Shown here piece by piece: positions 8,572 through 17,734 of a DNA stretch of 64,000 bases (positions within the stretch are counted from its first letter, which is position 1; each line of letters begins with the position of its first letter). Source of the DNA: Paracoccaceae bacterium. GTDB lineage: Bacteria > Pseudomonadota > Alphaproteobacteria > Rhodobacterales > Rhodobacteraceae. A program made the position numbers and the translations under genes. The notes under the pieces are model-generated. The model saw only the letters and a list, made by a program, of their open reading frames with translations. It made no database searches and was not told where the DNA came from. The stretch is from NCBI GenBank assembly GCA_020630695.1, contig JAHDIS010000013.1, positions 1-64,000 of the forward strand, read 5' to 3'.

Positions 8572-9405
8572 ATGAGTGGCGACAGCAATGTTGCGCCGAT
8601 CATCATCAAACGAAAGAAGGTCGTGGCCGGGGACGGTCACCATGGTGGCGCATGGAAAGTCGCATATGCGGATTTCGTGACAGCCATGATGGCTTTCTTT
8701 CTGCTGATGTGGCTATTGAACGCAACGACAGAAAAACAGCGCAAGGGTATCGCGGACTACTTCAGTCCGACAATTGCGATGACTCGTGTGTCAGGCGGTG
8801 GGGATGGCGCGTTGGGCGGAGACTCTGTCTTTGCGGAAAACACGCTTCCACGGGTTGGCACAGGCGCGACGATGCTAAGGGCATCCCCCGATTCAGCGGC
8901 ACGTGGCAGTTTTTCCGAAGGAGAAGAACAGGATCGGGCGGCCGAAGACGAACAGTTCAAACAGGTCGAAGATGTCCTGATGGGCCGCGGTGGCGAAAGC
9001 ATGGTCGCGGACGAAACGCTCAAGCATATCGTGACGCGGGTAACAGACGAAGGATTGATTATCGAGCTGTTCGAAACAGAGGATGTGCAGCTGTTCGAAG
9101 ACAAGACAAAACCAACGGCATTGCTTCGTGATATTGCGCAGGTGGTGACAAACGCAGCCGGGTTTGTGACCAATCAAATCGCAATCGAAGGGCATACGGC
9201 CGCTTTTCCGCTTGTTCTGGCTGAAGATCCTGCATGGACGGTCTCTAGTCAAAGAGCGGTCGTGTTTCGCGAACTCATGAAGGCCCAAGGCCTAGAGGGT
9301 AAACGGGTCCAGCGGGTGACAGCCTATGCTGATCGCGAACCGTCACGCCGAAATCCGATGGACTACAGGAACAACCGGCTCGAGATTATCTTCCTCAGGG
9401 AATAA
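8572..9405 (+). CDS. motB: flagellar motor stator protein MotB
   Basis: A 277-residue stator subunit that couples ion flow to flagellar rotation and anchors MotA to peptidoglycan. One transmembrane helix (about residues 30-50) contains the ion-binding aspartate D34 in the YADF motif and is followed by the plug region. The C-terminal OmpA-like domain holds IEGHT (about residue 208) and the NNRLEI end. The start is ATG 8572 with GGTGGTGGAG just before; TTG 8548 upstream is unlikely. motA is not adjacent: flgE, flgK, flgL and flgI lie between, an arrangement seen in Rhodobacteraceae. It is the first gene of the rightward flagellar block. Confidence 0.93.
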   Translation: MSGDSNVAPIIIKRKKVVAGDGHHGGAWKVAYADFVTAMMAFFLLMWLLNATTEKQRKGIADYFSPTIAMTRVSGGGDGALGGDSVFAENTLPRVGTGATMLRASPDSAARGSFSEGEEQDRAAEDEQFKQVEDVLMGRGGESMVADETLKHIVTRVTDEGLIIELFETEDVQLFEDKTKPTALLRDIAQVVTNAAGFVTNQIAIEGHTAAFPLVLAEDPAWTVSSQRAVVFRELMKAQGLEGKRVQRVTAYADREPSRRNPMDYRNNRLEIIFLRE

Positions 9406-9431
9406 CCTCAAACTCTGTTGGATTTTAGCTG

Positions 9432-9446
9432 TTAGCGCTGCGTTAA
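9432..9446. promoter_or_regulatory. CtrA-like box before flgE
   Basis: TTAG-CGCTGCG-TTAA has the 7-bp spacing of CtrA half-sites and lies 55 bp upstream of the flgE ATG. Motif-based inference, supported by similar sites before motB and fliC. Confidence 0.35.
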
Positions 9447-9459
9447 ACAGACAGGCCTA

Positions 9460-9490
9460 TCTGTTGTCGGAAATTAAATTCGACAGCAGA
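9460..9490. repeat. inverted repeat in the flgE leader
   Basis: Ten-base arms TCTGTTGTCG and CGACAGCAGA (9460-9469 and 9481-9490) pair with a single mismatch (G-U in RNA) around an 11-nt AT-rich loop. The right arm abuts the flgE ribosome binding site (AGAAAGG), so the structure could modulate translation or be a regulator site. Confidence 0.4.
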
Positions 9491-9500
9491 AAGGCGTGTC

Positions 9501-10802
9501 ATGACGATTTCTTCCTCTCTCAATGCCGGTGTCGCGGGCTTGGCCGCAAACGCAACGCGGCTGGGAACCATTTCAGACAATATCGCGAATTCGGCAACCA
9601 ATGGATACAAGCGAGTCGAAACCGATTTTCAATCGATGGTCATCGGGTCAATTGGCGGGACATACACCGCAGGCGGTGTGCGCACGACGACGCAGCGGCT
9701 CATCGATGAATCCGGCGCCTTGGTCGCCACGAACAGCGCAACCGATCTTGCTGTGCGGGGCAGGGGCTTTTTGCCGGTTGCACAGGCGACCGAAGTATTG
9801 GCCGGCAACGGCGATGCGCAGATGTTTCTGGCGTCAACTGGTTCGTTCCGGGTCGATGCCGATGGCTACCTGAGAACGCAATCCGGCCTGCTGCTTTTGG
9901 GTTGGGAAGCGAATGCAGATGGCACGATCCCAACGAATGCCAGGGACAGCGCCGATTCACTGCAACCTGTCCAGATCGCGCTGAACCAATTCCTGAGTGA
10001 ACCAACGACCGCTGTTACTCTGGGCGTGAACCTTCCGGCTACAGAAACCTATTCCAGCGCCAGTGGCGATGCGCTGACACTGCCTGTGGAATATTTTGAC
10101 AATTTTGGCCGATCTGAAAACCTGACTGTGACGTTCACGCCGTCCGTTCCGGCGACAGGGGCGTCCAACGAATGGAACGTGACAATCACGGATTCTGCCA
10201 GCGCTGGCGCCGTGGTTGGTGAATACACGGTCACATTCAACGACACCCAGGCGGATGGTGGCACACTCGGGGCAGTTACGGATATTTCTGGCGGGGCTTA
10301 TGATGCCAGCACTGGCTCGGTGATCGTGAACGTGGCCGGTGGGCCCATTGAAATCACCATTGGCACCCCCGGCTCGAACGGAGGGCTAACACAACGATCG
10401 GATTCCTTTGCTCCGTTGAATATCGCCAAAGATGGCTCACCCGCTGGGAACATGACGTCAGTTGAGGTGGATGCAAACGGGTTTGTTCATGCCTTTTTTG
10501 ACACTGGAATTACGCAGATCATTTTCCAGGTTCCGCTCGTTGATGTGCCAAATCCAAATGGAATGGTTGCGCTTGATAACCAGCTCTACATGCCGTCGCC
10601 AGAAAGCGGCAGCCTGTTCCTCTGGGACGCTGGAGATGGGCCAACTGGGGATATCGTGGCGTTCGCACGTGAAGAAAGCACAACCGATGTGGCCAGCGAA
10701 CTGACCGATATGATCCAGACCCAGCGGGCCTATTCATCGAACGCCAAAGTCATCCAGACGGTCGATGAAATGCTGCAGGAAACCACCAACATCAAACGTT
10801 AA
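9501..10802 (+). CDS. flgE: flagellar hook protein FlgE
   Basis: Forms the curved hook linking rod and filament. The 433-residue protein has the N-terminal rod/hook signature (SISDNIAN-type 'TISDNIANSATNGYKR' at about residues 23-38). It also has the central FlgE insert domain and the C-terminal helical motif ending with 'DMIQTQRAYSSNAKVIQTVDEM'-type residues shared by axial proteins. The length is normal for a hook protein. flgK follows after 34 bp. The start is ATG 9501 after AGAAAGG. Confidence 0.93.
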   Translation: MTISSSLNAGVAGLAANATRLGTISDNIANSATNGYKRVETDFQSMVIGSIGGTYTAGGVRTTTQRLIDESGALVATNSATDLAVRGRGFLPVAQATEVLAGNGDAQMFLASTGSFRVDADGYLRTQSGLLLLGWEANADGTIPTNARDSADSLQPVQIALNQFLSEPTTAVTLGVNLPATETYSSASGDALTLPVEYFDNFGRSENLTVTFTPSVPATGASNEWNVTITDSASAGAVVGEYTVTFNDTQADGGTLGAVTDISGGAYDASTGSVIVNVAGGPIEITIGTPGSNGGLTQRSDSFAPLNIAKDGSPAGNMTSVEVDANGFVHAFFDTGITQIIFQVPLVDVPNPNGMVALDNQLYMPSPESGSLFLWDAGDGPTGDIVAFAREESTTDVASELTDMIQTQRAYSSNAKVIQTVDEMLQETTNIKR

Positions 10803-10836
10803 CGCCCTGACGCAATCCATCTGAGGAGACTGGTCC

Positions 10837-12285
10837 ATGTCACTTTCTGGCGCCTTGTTCAACGCGTTCAGCGGGCTCACTGCCAACGCAAGAGCCGCGG
10901 CTGTCGTGTCGACAAATATTTCGAACGCGACGACCGAAGGCTATGGAAGACGGTCGCTGGATTTATCAGCGAACTCTACTGGTGGGTATGGTGGTGTTCG
11001 TGTTGATGGCGTCCAGCGACATGTGGACCCGGTGGTTTTGGCCGATCGAAGGCTGTCAGATGCCCAACTGGGGCAGGGCGGCGCCCTGTTGAACCATGCC
11101 AACACCTTAGAGTCCCTTGTGGGCGAAAGCGGGGCGCCGGGTTCTTTGACGGTTGCTTTGGCAGAGTTTGAAACTGCCCTGATTTCGGCTGCTTCAAATC
11201 CGGCTGCTGTCCAACGGTTGGAAACGGTGGCCTACAAAGCAGATGGACTGGCTGACAAACTGAACGCCATTTCCAATGGAATTCAGAAATCGCGGGAACA
11301 GGCCGACCAATCTATTGCAACGCAGGTGGAAACACTAAACCGCACACTGGAACGGGTGCAGGTCATAAACCGTGATCTGGTTCGTTCGGCTGGTGGCAAT
11401 CAGGATATGGGCGCTTTGCTGGATGAGCGTCAAAAGCTGGTTGATGCAATCGCTGAAATTGTTCCGCTTCGTGTTGTCGAAAGGGACAGAGGTGAAATTG
11501 CCATTTTCACAACAGGTGGCGCTGCCCTGTTGGATGGTCAGGTTCGTACAATCGGATTCACGCAAACCAGCACGATTGAAGCGGGTATGACCCACTCCTC
11601 CGGCGCTCTCTCTGGTTTGACTCTGGCTGGTTATGACGTCTCGACGGATCAAAAGGGCTTGTTCCGTGGCGGAAGTCTCGCGGCTCAATTTGAGATCCGT
11701 GACGAACGTGCTGTCGAAACACAGGCCAACCTGGATGCAATTGCCCGGGATTTGGCAGAGCGATTTGGTCCGGGCGGGCCAGATGCAACCCTGATCGCAG
11801 GCGATCCCGGGTTGTTCACCGACGCCGGGATAGCGTTTGACCCGGTGAATGAGGTTGGGCTCTCTGCCCGAATTTCCCTGAATGATCTGGTTGCACCCGG
11901 CAGTGGTGAAGTTTGGAGACTACGCGACGGCTTGGCTGCAACCAGTCAAGGACCCGTTGGCGAAGCGCGGCTGCTCAAAGCATACACAACGGCCCTGAGC
12001 GATAGCCGGCTGCCAGCCTCGGGATCCCTGCCAGCCATGGCGCAAAACGTGGCGGATCATTTGTCCACATTTGCCTCGTCGATTGCGGGCGATCGGGTCC
12101 GCTTTGAGGACGACCAAACCTATTTCGTGGCTCAAAACACAGCGCTTACTGAGCTTGAGCTGGCAGGCGGCGTAAACACTGACCAAGAGCTGCAGTCCTT
12201 GCTCGAAATCGAGAAGAGCTACGCCGCAAACGCAAAAGTCATGTCGGTGGTTGATGATCTCATCAAACGCCTTCTGAACATTTGA
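10837..12285 (+). CDS. flgK: flagellar hook-associated protein 1 FlgK
   Basis: The first junction protein between hook and filament. At 482 residues it carries the axial-protein N-terminus (VVSTNISNATTEGYGRR, about residues 24-40) and a C-terminal helix with 'YAANAKVMSVVDDL'. A coiled-coil-like stretch occupies about residues 130-200. GAGGAG precedes the ATG. It lies 34 bp after flgE and 11 bp before flgL, in a hook-junction operon. Confidence 0.92.
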   Translation: MSLSGALFNAFSGLTANARAAAVVSTNISNATTEGYGRRSLDLSANSTGGYGGVRVDGVQRHVDPVVLADRRLSDAQLGQGGALLNHANTLESLVGESGAPGSLTVALAEFETALISAASNPAAVQRLETVAYKADGLADKLNAISNGIQKSREQADQSIATQVETLNRTLERVQVINRDLVRSAGGNQDMGALLDERQKLVDAIAEIVPLRVVERDRGEIAIFTTGGAALLDGQVRTIGFTQTSTIEAGMTHSSGALSGLTLAGYDVSTDQKGLFRGGSLAAQFEIRDERAVETQANLDAIARDLAERFGPGGPDATLIAGDPGLFTDAGIAFDPVNEVGLSARISLNDLVAPGSGEVWRLRDGLAATSQGPVGEARLLKAYTTALSDSRLPASGSLPAMAQNVADHLSTFASSIAGDRVRFEDDQTYFVAQNTALTELELAGGVNTDQELQSLLEIEKSYAANAKVMSVVDDLIKRLLNI

Positions 12286-12296
12286 GGAGATGAGCG

Positions 12297-13295
12297 ATGG
12301 AAGCATTTGGAGATCTTGCGCGGTCGCTTGTCATGCGCAGTAGCCAACTTCGGTTGCGTGATCAGGTCGATCAACTGGCAACAGAACTAACCACTGGCAC
12401 TGTCGCCGATCCCGCCCGTCATTTGGCTGGCGACACGACCCTGTTGAATACTCTGGATCGGAGCCTTGCACAGCTGAACGCCTACGAGACAGCAACGTCA
12501 GAAGTGCAATTGATCGCCAGCAGTATGCAAACCGCGCTTGGCGGAATTCAGGAACAGACAGAACAGCTGTCGCAATCCTTGATAACGGCTGATTTGAACC
12601 CGTCCGACACGACGCTCAATTCATTTTCAGACAATGCGCGACAAACTCTTGGGAACGTTCTGGACAAATTGAACACGTCGATTGGCGGGCGGTTCCTGTT
12701 TTCGGGAATCCGGTCGGATCAGCCTGCGGTGAACGGTATCGACGACATGATGGATGCCCTTCGCACTCAGTTGACCGGAACGACAGACCTTGCCTCGATC
12801 AATGCCGCGTTGGACGGCTTCTTTGCACCGGGGGGCGCCTTCGAAACAGTGATCTATTCGGGCTCTGACATAGGTCTCGCACCGGTTGGCCTGAGCCAAA
12901 ATGAAAGCGTGTCAATCGACGTCCGGGCCGATGGGGATGCACTGCGCGGATTGCTCAGGCCTTTGGCCTTGGCGGCAATTGCGGGGGATGAGGTCTTGGC
13001 ATTCGATATGGGCATCAAGCAAGACATGCTTACATCGGCCTCGCTTGGCATGATCGATGAAATGCAGTCCTTTGTGGGTCTGCGGGCAGACGTTGGCAGT
13101 GTTGAGGCGCGCATCGCCGACAGCGCGACGCGGAATGCGTCAGAGCGGTCCGCCATCAATCTGGCGAAACTTGAACTGATTGAAGCGGACCCGTTTGAAA
13201 CCGCAACGCGATATGAATCCGCGCGTTCCCAGCTTGAAACCCTCTACGCGGTTACAGCGCGGTCTCAGCGTCTCTCATTGGTGGACTTCCTATGA
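12297..13295 (+). CDS. flgL: flagellar hook-associated protein 3 FlgL
   Basis: The second hook-filament junction protein, 332 residues. It has the flagellin-like N-terminal helix (RSSQLRLRDQVDQLATELTTG region, about residues 15-36) and the GRFLFSG motif (about residue 131), a signature of FlgL/flagellin D1 domains. The C-terminal helix resembles flagellin. The stop overlaps the flgI start by 4 bp (ATGA), so the genes are coupled. Confidence 0.9.
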   Translation: MEAFGDLARSLVMRSSQLRLRDQVDQLATELTTGTVADPARHLAGDTTLLNTLDRSLAQLNAYETATSEVQLIASSMQTALGGIQEQTEQLSQSLITADLNPSDTTLNSFSDNARQTLGNVLDKLNTSIGGRFLFSGIRSDQPAVNGIDDMMDALRTQLTGTTDLASINAALDGFFAPGGAFETVIYSGSDIGLAPVGLSQNESVSIDVRADGDALRGLLRPLALAAIAGDEVLAFDMGIKQDMLTSASLGMIDEMQSFVGLRADVGSVEARIADSATRNASERSAINLAKLELIEADPFETATRYESARSQLETLYAVTARSQRLSLVDFL

Positions 13296-14401
13296 CCAGT
13301 ATTCGGACGATCCTTTTTGCATTGATTTCACTATGCCTCGTTTCGACCGCTTCTGCGCAATCTGTTCGCATCAAAGATCTGGTCGAAGTCGACGGGGTGC
13401 GTTCGAACGACCTTGTTGGATATGGGCTGGTTGTTGGCCTGAACGGGACCGGCGACGGGCTTCGCAACGCGCCATTTACCGAAGAAATCATGACCAACAT
13501 TCTTGAACGGCTGGGCGTGAATGTTACCGGTGAACAATTTCGCCCGCGGAACGTTGCCGCCGTGTTTGTGACGGGTCGGTTGCCAGCATTTGCCCGCGCA
13601 GGCAGTCAGATCGATGTCACGGTTTCCGCAATCGGTGATGCCAAAAGCCTGTTGGGTGGCACACTGATCATGACCCCACTCAACGCAGCTGATGGCGAAA
13701 TCTATGCGGTTGCTCAAGGTACGGTCATTGCGGGTGGAGTCGAAGCCGAAGGCGAAGGGGCACGCGTTGTGCAGGGTGTTCCAACTGCCGGTGTCATTCC
13801 TTCGGGTGCTCGGATTGAACGCGAGGTGGAATTCGATTTCACGCAATTGTCTACGCTGAGATTGGCATTGCGCGAACCGGACTTTACCACCGCCGCACGG
13901 ATTGAGGATGTCATCAACCGGCGGGTTGGCAGGCAGGCAGCGACAATGCTGGACGCCGGAACAATAACCGTCGATTTGCGCCGCACGGGCGTTGCATCGC
14001 CCGCACGGGCCGTGGTCGCAATTGAAAACCTGTCTGTTGAACCGGAACGTCGTGCGCGCGTTGTCGTAGACCAGAGGTCTGGAACGATTGTCATGGGTTC
14101 GGATGTTCGTTTGTCGCGAGTCGCAGTTTCGCAAGGGAATCTGACCCTGCGCATAGAAGAAGCGCCACTCGCCATTCAGCCCAATCCATTCGCCGAGGGT
14201 GAAACCGTGATTGTACCGCGTACGGGCGCCGGAATCGAAGAAGAGCCGGGTATCGGTCTGGCCGAGGTACCCGGGGGCACCTCGTTGTCAGAAGTGATCG
14301 CAGGATTGAATGCACTGGGCGTCAGCCCGAGAGACATGATTGATATCCTGAAAAGCATCAAAGCAGCAGGCGCTCTGCATGCAGAATTCCTTGTCATGTG
14401 A
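13292..14401 (+). CDS. flgI: flagellar P-ring protein FlgI
   Basis: Builds the periplasmic P ring around the rod, anchored in peptidoglycan. The 369-residue precursor has a signal peptide (about residues 1-22, ending SAQ). It shows family motifs such as 'LVGYGLVVGLNGTGD' (about 40-54), 'NVAAVFVT' and the C-terminal 'DMIDILKSIKAAGALHAE'. The length matches the family. The ATG overlaps the flgL stop. The L-ring gene flgH and chaperone gene flgA lie 9 kb to the right on the opposite strand. Confidence 0.95.
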   Translation: MTSIRTILFALISLCLVSTASAQSVRIKDLVEVDGVRSNDLVGYGLVVGLNGTGDGLRNAPFTEEIMTNILERLGVNVTGEQFRPRNVAAVFVTGRLPAFARAGSQIDVTVSAIGDAKSLLGGTLIMTPLNAADGEIYAVAQGTVIAGGVEAEGEGARVVQGVPTAGVIPSGARIEREVEFDFTQLSTLRLALREPDFTTAARIEDVINRRVGRQAATMLDAGTITVDLRRTGVASPARAVVAIENLSVEPERRARVVVDQRSGTIVMGSDVRLSRVAVSQGNLTLRIEEAPLAIQPNPFAEGETVIVPRTGAGIEEEPGIGLAEVPGGTSLSEVIAGLNALGVSPRDMIDILKSIKAAGALHAEFLVM

Positions 14402-14478
14402 CGGGGTTTCGTTCCCGCCCTGAGGAATTCTTAAGGACTGTCAGACACTCTCATGAGTGCAAATTCAGGAGTTTTTGA

Positions 14479-15348
14479 ATGCTTGGTATCATTGGCATCG
14501 CTGTTATCTTCGTCATGGTCTTTGGCGGCTATATTCTGGCTGGTGGCAAGATGGGTATCATCCTCAAGGCACTGCCGTTCGAGTTTATGATGATCGGCGG
14601 CGCGGCCGCTGGCGCGTTTCTTCTAGGCAACGACTCCAGCGGCGCCAAACACACGCTGAAAGACATCGGCAAGGTTTTTAAAGGTCCAAAGTGGAAGCCT
14701 GAAGACTATCGTGATTTGCTGTGTTTGCTATTTGAACTGGTTCGCCTCGCCCGGCAGAGTCCGGTTGCCGTGGAAGAGCATATTGAAAACCCCGAAGAGT
14801 CGTCGATCTTTGGGAAATATCCCAAGATTTCCGCCGACAAATATGCCGTTGAGCTTATTTGCGACACGCTGCGTACAATGTCGATGAACTATGACGATCC
14901 GCATCAGGTGGAAGAGGTTTTGGACAATCGTCTGGAGGCTATGGAACATCATGCCATGCACTCCAGCCATGCGCTGCAAACGACGGCAGATGCCTTGCCT
15001 GCCCTTGGCATTGTCGCGGCTGTCCTTGGGGTGATCAAAACCATGAGCTCGATCGATCAACCGCCCGAGGTCTTGGGCAAGCTGATTGGTGGTGCGCTTG
15101 TTGGTACTTTCCTGGGCGTCTTTCTTGCCTACGGTTTGGTCGGCCCCATGGCAGGCAAGGTTAAGTCGGTTGTTGAAGAAGACATGCATTTCTACAACCT
15201 GATCCGGGAAGTGCTGGTTGCAAACCTGCACAATCATGCGACGAACATCTGCATAGAAGTTGGTAGACAAAACACCCCCTCGCATGTTCGGCCCAGCTTT
15301 GGCGACCTTGAGGAATCGCTCAAGTCCGTCAAGCAGGAGGCGGCATGA
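14479..15348 (+). CDS. motA: flagellar motor stator protein MotA
   Basis: The four-helix stator subunit that, with MotB, conducts ions and pushes on FliG. The 289-residue protein has hydrophobic segments at about residues 2-22, 32-50, 170-190 and 203-225. The conserved 'LPALGIVAAVLGVIKTM' and the following G-rich segment fit MotA. The cytoplasmic loop (about 55-165) is charged. A 77-bp gap precedes the gene. Its stop overlaps the next gene by 4 bp, coupling it to a large periplasmic protein. Confidence 0.94.
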   Translation: MLGIIGIAVIFVMVFGGYILAGGKMGIILKALPFEFMMIGGAAAGAFLLGNDSSGAKHTLKDIGKVFKGPKWKPEDYRDLLCLLFELVRLARQSPVAVEEHIENPEESSIFGKYPKISADKYAVELICDTLRTMSMNYDDPHQVEEVLDNRLEAMEHHAMHSSHALQTTADALPALGIVAAVLGVIKTMSSIDQPPEVLGKLIGGALVGTFLGVFLAYGLVGPMAGKVKSVVEEDMHFYNLIREVLVANLHNHATNICIEVGRQNTPSHVRPSFGDLEESLKSVKQEAA

Positions 15349-17555
15349 TAAGGGCTCTGTTGATTGGCCTGATCGCGGTTTTTTCAACGGCGGCAAAGGC
15401 GCAGGAAATCACAGTTCGTTCGGGCGAGCATGGCAGTTTTACCAGACTGGTATTTGACATTCCGGCAGGACTGGCTTGGTCATCGAAAACTGCACCGGAT
15501 CAAAACCGGATCACCGTTGAATTTGAACGGTCCGGTTTATCCTTTGACGTCTCGAAGGTGTTTCAGCGCATCGCACGCACAAGAGTTTCTGACATTAAGC
15601 CGAATGCGGCGGAGTCCAGTGTTCTGATTGATCTTGGCTGCGCCTGCGAGGCAGAGCTGTTTCTGGCCAGCGCCGCGATGTTGGTCGCGGATATCAAGCC
15701 AGCGCGGATCAAGGAACCGGTTGCCACGGGCGATCCAGAGCTGACTGACCTCGCAAAGTCCTTGAGCGCCGTAAACCTTGGGGATGGCCCAGGGATAGGA
15801 CCGGCGGCGCAAGCTGCACCCTTCTCAACAGAGTTTCTGTTGGATGAAAGTGTTCTCGGCTTGCCTGACGAGGAAGAGCCAGCAGAGCGGGCTGAGCACC
15901 TGACCTCGGATATCTTGCGGGATGTGGCACAAGCTGCCAATTCAGGCCTGCTGAATGCAGCCGTTCAGCAGATAGCACCAGCGCAAGACACCGCTGTTGA
16001 TGAAGGTACAGTGTTAAAACCTTCTGAGACGCTCGATCCGCCTGAGCCGCAACCGCAAGTATCCTTGCAGGATATTCAGAAGCAGATGGATACCGATGGG
16101 CGGGTTTCGATCGGTGGATTGGCCTGCGTCGCAGACCAAGAGCTGAACATAGGCGGCTGGTCAGAGGAAGAGGATGTGGCTCTTGCTCTGGCAAATGGAC
16201 GCGCTGATCTGTTTCAGGAATTTGATCGTGTTTCCCCAAAGGCGATCACTGGATTGGCCAGAACTATGCTGCACTTTGGGATGGGGGCTGAAACCCGCGC
16301 GATCCTTGCGATATCGCCAGACGAGCCACCTGCGCTGTTGGTTGCATTGTCTCATATCGTCGACGGAGAACCAGACCCTGAGAAATTTTTTGGCCGCCAA
16401 ATCGAATGTGCGGGGCGGGCTGGGCTCTGGGCTATACTAGCCACACGGGAACGTTTTGACCCTACAAAGGTGGATCAAAACGCTGTTGCGCGCAGTTTCG
16501 AAGAATTGCCGCTACACCTGCGTGAAACGCTGGGTCCCCAATTGGCGAAGCGGTACTCGGACATCGGTGAAACCTCAGCGGCACAGGATATACTACGGCG
16601 GCTTGAACGGTCGCTGGGCGGGCCGAATGACAAAACGGTTTTCGCTCAGGCGGAAATTGCCTTGGCCGAAGGAGATCACGAAAAAGCGCACGAGGAGTTT
16701 GTGAACTTGGCGGACAGCACGAGTCGGCAAGCGCCGGACGCCTTGATTGCCGCACTTGAGATCACCCAGGAACAAGATGCCGAAGTGACGGATGATTTGG
16801 TGGATTTGTCCGCGGCCTTTGCATCCGAACTGGAAAACGCGCAGCAAGGTCCCAAGTTATGGCAGGCACACATTCGCGCGTTGCTTGCAAGTGGCCAGAC
16901 CAAACAGGCGATAGAGGTTTTTCTGGACCCCCCTGAAAACGCTGAGCGGGAAAAACGTGTATCAGCCGATGAAGTGGCGCGCGCCGCGATCTCAGATACC
17001 AGCGACGCGGTTTTTCTGGAACTCGCCCTGGGGAGATTGATCCCGACATCCGAAACGGATCAGGTGCGCATTGTTCATGACACTGCCGAACGGTTGCTGT
17101 CGCTTGGAATTGCAGATCAGGCGTTGAGCGAATTGAGACGGTTGACCAACGCGCAGGCAACACCAGACACGATTCTTTTGAAAGCGCGGGCCATGCTTGA
17201 TCTGGGCCAGCCAACCGAAGCTGAAATTCTGCTGATAGGTCGACAGGATCACGATGCAAAGCGCCTGCGCGCCAAAGCCCGTGCTGCAATGGGCGACTAC
17301 ACCTATGCCAGCGCTCTTTTCGCGGAAATCGGTGAGACCGCGATGCAAGAAAAAATCGCCCGTATGGCGGGTGCATGGTCAGATCTGTCTGCGTCGCACA
17401 CTGAACTTTCCCAAGCCGCAGCTTTGATATCCAAGCCGCCTGTTTCGGTCGATGAAAGCGCCATCACTCTTGCACAGGCCCAAAATCTGTCACGCGAAAG
17501 CGCCTCGGCGCGCGAAATTTTGCGCGACCTTCTGGCTTCGACCGAAATCGATTGA
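15345..17555 (+). CDS. large exported protein with AMIN-like N-terminus and TPR-like helices, coupled to motA
   Basis: A 736-residue protein I cannot assign to a named family. A signal peptide (about residues 1-19, ending AKA) sends it to the periplasm. Residues about 21-115 contain two beta-rich units ending in 'RVSDIK' and 'LVADIK', which resemble AMIN domains known from peptidoglycan-associated proteins. An acidic, Pro/Glu-rich linker follows (about 135-245). The rest is alpha-helical with TPR-like units, for example around residues 435-465 and 580-700. The ATGA overlap with motA suggests a stator-related role. It could be a functional counterpart of rhizobial MotC, which is also periplasmic and encoded beside motor genes, but I see no clear sequence match. 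Confidence 0.6.
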   Translation: MIRALLIGLIAVFSTAAKAQEITVRSGEHGSFTRLVFDIPAGLAWSSKTAPDQNRITVEFERSGLSFDVSKVFQRIARTRVSDIKPNAAESSVLIDLGCACEAELFLASAAMLVADIKPARIKEPVATGDPELTDLAKSLSAVNLGDGPGIGPAAQAAPFSTEFLLDESVLGLPDEEEPAERAEHLTSDILRDVAQAANSGLLNAAVQQIAPAQDTAVDEGTVLKPSETLDPPEPQPQVSLQDIQKQMDTDGRVSIGGLACVADQELNIGGWSEEEDVALALANGRADLFQEFDRVSPKAITGLARTMLHFGMGAETRAILAISPDEPPALLVALSHIVDGEPDPEKFFGRQIECAGRAGLWAILATRERFDPTKVDQNAVARSFEELPLHLRETLGPQLAKRYSDIGETSAAQDILRRLERSLGGPNDKTVFAQAEIALAEGDHEKAHEEFVNLADSTSRQAPDALIAALEITQEQDAEVTDDLVDLSAAFASELENAQQGPKLWQAHIRALLASGQTKQAIEVFLDPPENAEREKRVSADEVARAAISDTSDAVFLELALGRLIPTSETDQVRIVHDTAERLLSLGIADQALSELRRLTNAQATPDTILLKARAMLDLGQPTEAEILLIGRQDHDAKRLRAKARAAMGDYTYASALFAEIGETAMQEKIARMAGAWSDLSASHTELSQAAALISKPPVSVDESAITLAQAQNLSRESASAREILRDLLASTEID

Positions 17556-17734
17556 TCGTTGTTACCTAAAATTAAACCGGTTGCGGATACTCAGAGTAAG
17601 TGACCGGTCGTCTACGGCCAAGGCACTGGGTTGGAAGCATTTCCAGCGCCAGCCTATGGCTTGGTTTGGAGCTATTGGGACACGCAGAATGCGCCTGATC
17701 TTTGGCGAACCTCAGACTTTCGCGGACCTTTAAA

